DNA of 64,000 bases from NCBI RefSeq assembly GCF_900130045.1, contig NZ_FQXT01000003.1, positions 434,001-498,000 on the forward strand, written 5' to 3'. Each line of letters starts with the position of its first letter. The first letter of the stretch is position 1. The notes below the pieces were generated by a model that did no database searches, was not told the origin of the DNA, and saw nothing but the letters and a program-made list of their open reading frames with translations. The position numbers were made by a program, and so were the translations under genes. This DNA is from Leeuwenhoekiella palythoae (lineage in GTDB: Bacteria > Bacteroidota > Bacteroidia > Flavobacteriales > Flavobacteriaceae). Of this stretch, positions 63,239-64,000 are shown piece by piece.

Positions 63239-64000
63239 ATGAAAAATTATACGCTACTCATTATTCTGCTAGCAGTTTGTCAAGTAGGATTTACACAGAA
63301 CCAATCAATAGAAAAAGCAAACAAACTTTTTGCGAGTCAGGCTTATGCCGAAGCTATTGCGTTATATAGCGCAGCAGATCAACTTGACAGCGACGCTGCA
63401 CTCAATCTGGCAGATGCACTGTATTACAACGCCAATGCTGAAGAAGCGGTTAAAGCTTACGCAAAGGCTTGGGAACTTAATCCCGGAAGGTCTATGGATG
63501 CGCATTTTAGATATGCAGATGCATTAAAACGCAGCAACGCGTATGACAAGGCTAATGAGATTCTGACCACTTATAGCGGTACTTCAATTGATATTTTAAA
63601 GGCTATGGAAAAAAACGATATGGAAGTATCGCAATTTTTTATGCCTGAAGTGATGGATGCTGCATCCGCTTATGCAGATTTTGCGCCGGCATATTACGAC
63701 CGTCAACTCGTTTTTGCTTCTGACCGCAATGCTGCACGCCCCACCTACCCTTGGACGGGAAAACCTTTTTTAGATCTGTATTACGCGCAACCTGTTGCTG
63801 ACACACTTTCTGAATACCAAACATTTTCGCGTTCAATTAATACCGACACACACGAAAGCAACGCCGTATTTTTTGCAAACGGTACAAAAATGTATTTCAC
63901 CCGAACCAGTAATAAATTCAAGAAAATAGATGGTGCCAAAGTCGCGCCGCTTCAACTTTATAGTGCCGAATTGGTAAACGGTAAATGGGGAAATATCGAG
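63239..64000 (+). CDS. TPR/PD40 exported protein, probable OmpA-family (3' truncated)
   Basis: The open frame starts at ATG 63239 (MKNYTLLIILLAVCQVGFTQ, a signal peptide) and runs off the window; 254 residues are visible. Residues 20-105 form TPR-like helices (LFASQAYAEAIALYSAAD, DALYYNANAEEAVKAYAKAWEL). After that come PD40 propeller strands (QLVFASDRNAARP, AVFFANGTKMYFTRTSNK). In Bacteroidetes this layout after a PorP/SprF gene usually ends in an OmpA peptidoglycan-binding domain, which would anchor the complex in the periplasm; that domain lies beyond the window and is not seen. It is 15 bases downstream of PorP/SprF in the same operon. Confidence 0.85.
   Translation, partial: MKNYTLLIILLAVCQVGFTQNQSIEKANKLFASQAYAEAIALYSAADQLDSDAALNLADALYYNANAEEAVKAYAKAWELNPGRSMDAHFRYADALKRSNAYDKANEILTTYSGTSIDILKAMEKNDMEVSQFFMPEVMDAASAYADFAPAYYDRQLVFASDRNAARPTYPWTGKPFLDLYYAQPVADTLSEYQTFSRSINTDTHESNAVFFANGTKMYFTRTSNKFKKIDGAKVAPLQLYSAELVNGKWGNIE

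Overview
The window comes from a member of the Bacteroidetes, most likely a marine Flavobacteriaceae. The evidence is an AT-rich genome with two SusC/SusD pairs, many lipoproteins, a hybrid two-component regulator, a type IX secretion (gliding-type) C-terminal sorting domain and a PorP/SprF-family protein. I cannot name the genus safely.

Layout. (1) 1-2236: the 3' end of purL, a small membrane protein of unknown role and an outer-membrane beta-barrel. (2) 2340-7130, minus: a first susC/susD pair with no enzymes beside it. (3) 7714-16044, plus: fatty-acid catabolism. A long-chain acyl-CoA ligase stands alone; then comes a MarR-led beta-oxidation operon (two-domain hydroxyacyl-CoA dehydrogenase/enoyl-CoA hydratase, thiolase, acyl-CoA dehydrogenase). 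A four-helix-bundle (S23/IVS-type) ORF flanked by inverted repeats sits inside this operon, and a related repeat without a gene lies one gene upstream. (4) 16214-19910, plus: a tight four-gene cluster (PD40 propeller protein, MFS transporter, CBM9-like lipoprotein, aldo/keto reductase). (5) 19969-46681: a large polysaccharide-utilisation locus (PUL). An eight-gene minus-strand operon encodes a BNR_4 propeller lipoprotein, GH2, GH97, GH16, a short DUF2264 protein, GH105, a long DUF2264 protein and a second GH2. Next to it are a hybrid two-component system, a tandem GH43 lipoprotein and a second susC/susD pair. (6) 46876-58458: single genes and small groups: MscS channel, CDF metal transporter, the oxidative pentose-phosphate genes pgl-zwf divergent from gnd, amidohydrolase, S10 carboxypeptidase, HAD phosphatase, YjbQ, pirin. 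(7) 58567-64000, plus: a type IX secreted protein with seven repeats and a CHU_C domain, then PorP/SprF and the start of a TPR/PD40 (probably OmpA-type) protein.

How the genes work together. The PUL is expected to sense breakdown products in the periplasm with the hybrid regulator, import oligosaccharides through SusC/SusD, and trim them with exo- and endo-acting enzymes for galactose- and uronate-containing chains. There is no sulfatase, which argues against ulvan, agar, carrageenan or porphyran. The enzyme set (galactanase-like GH16, two GH2, GH97, tandem GH43, two DUF2264/GH154-like, GH105 and a propeller of the lyase/GH145 fold) resembles systems for arabinogalactan-type glycans with rhamnose-glucuronate caps; this is an inference. 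By eye I found shared motifs in the PUL promoters: an identical ATAAATGT-N7-ACATTTAT inverted repeat in front of both the enzyme operon and the GH43 gene, and C-rich AAC/GCCCCC elements in front of the enzyme operon and both susC genes.

No tRNA, rRNA, CRISPR array or insertion sequence was recognised.
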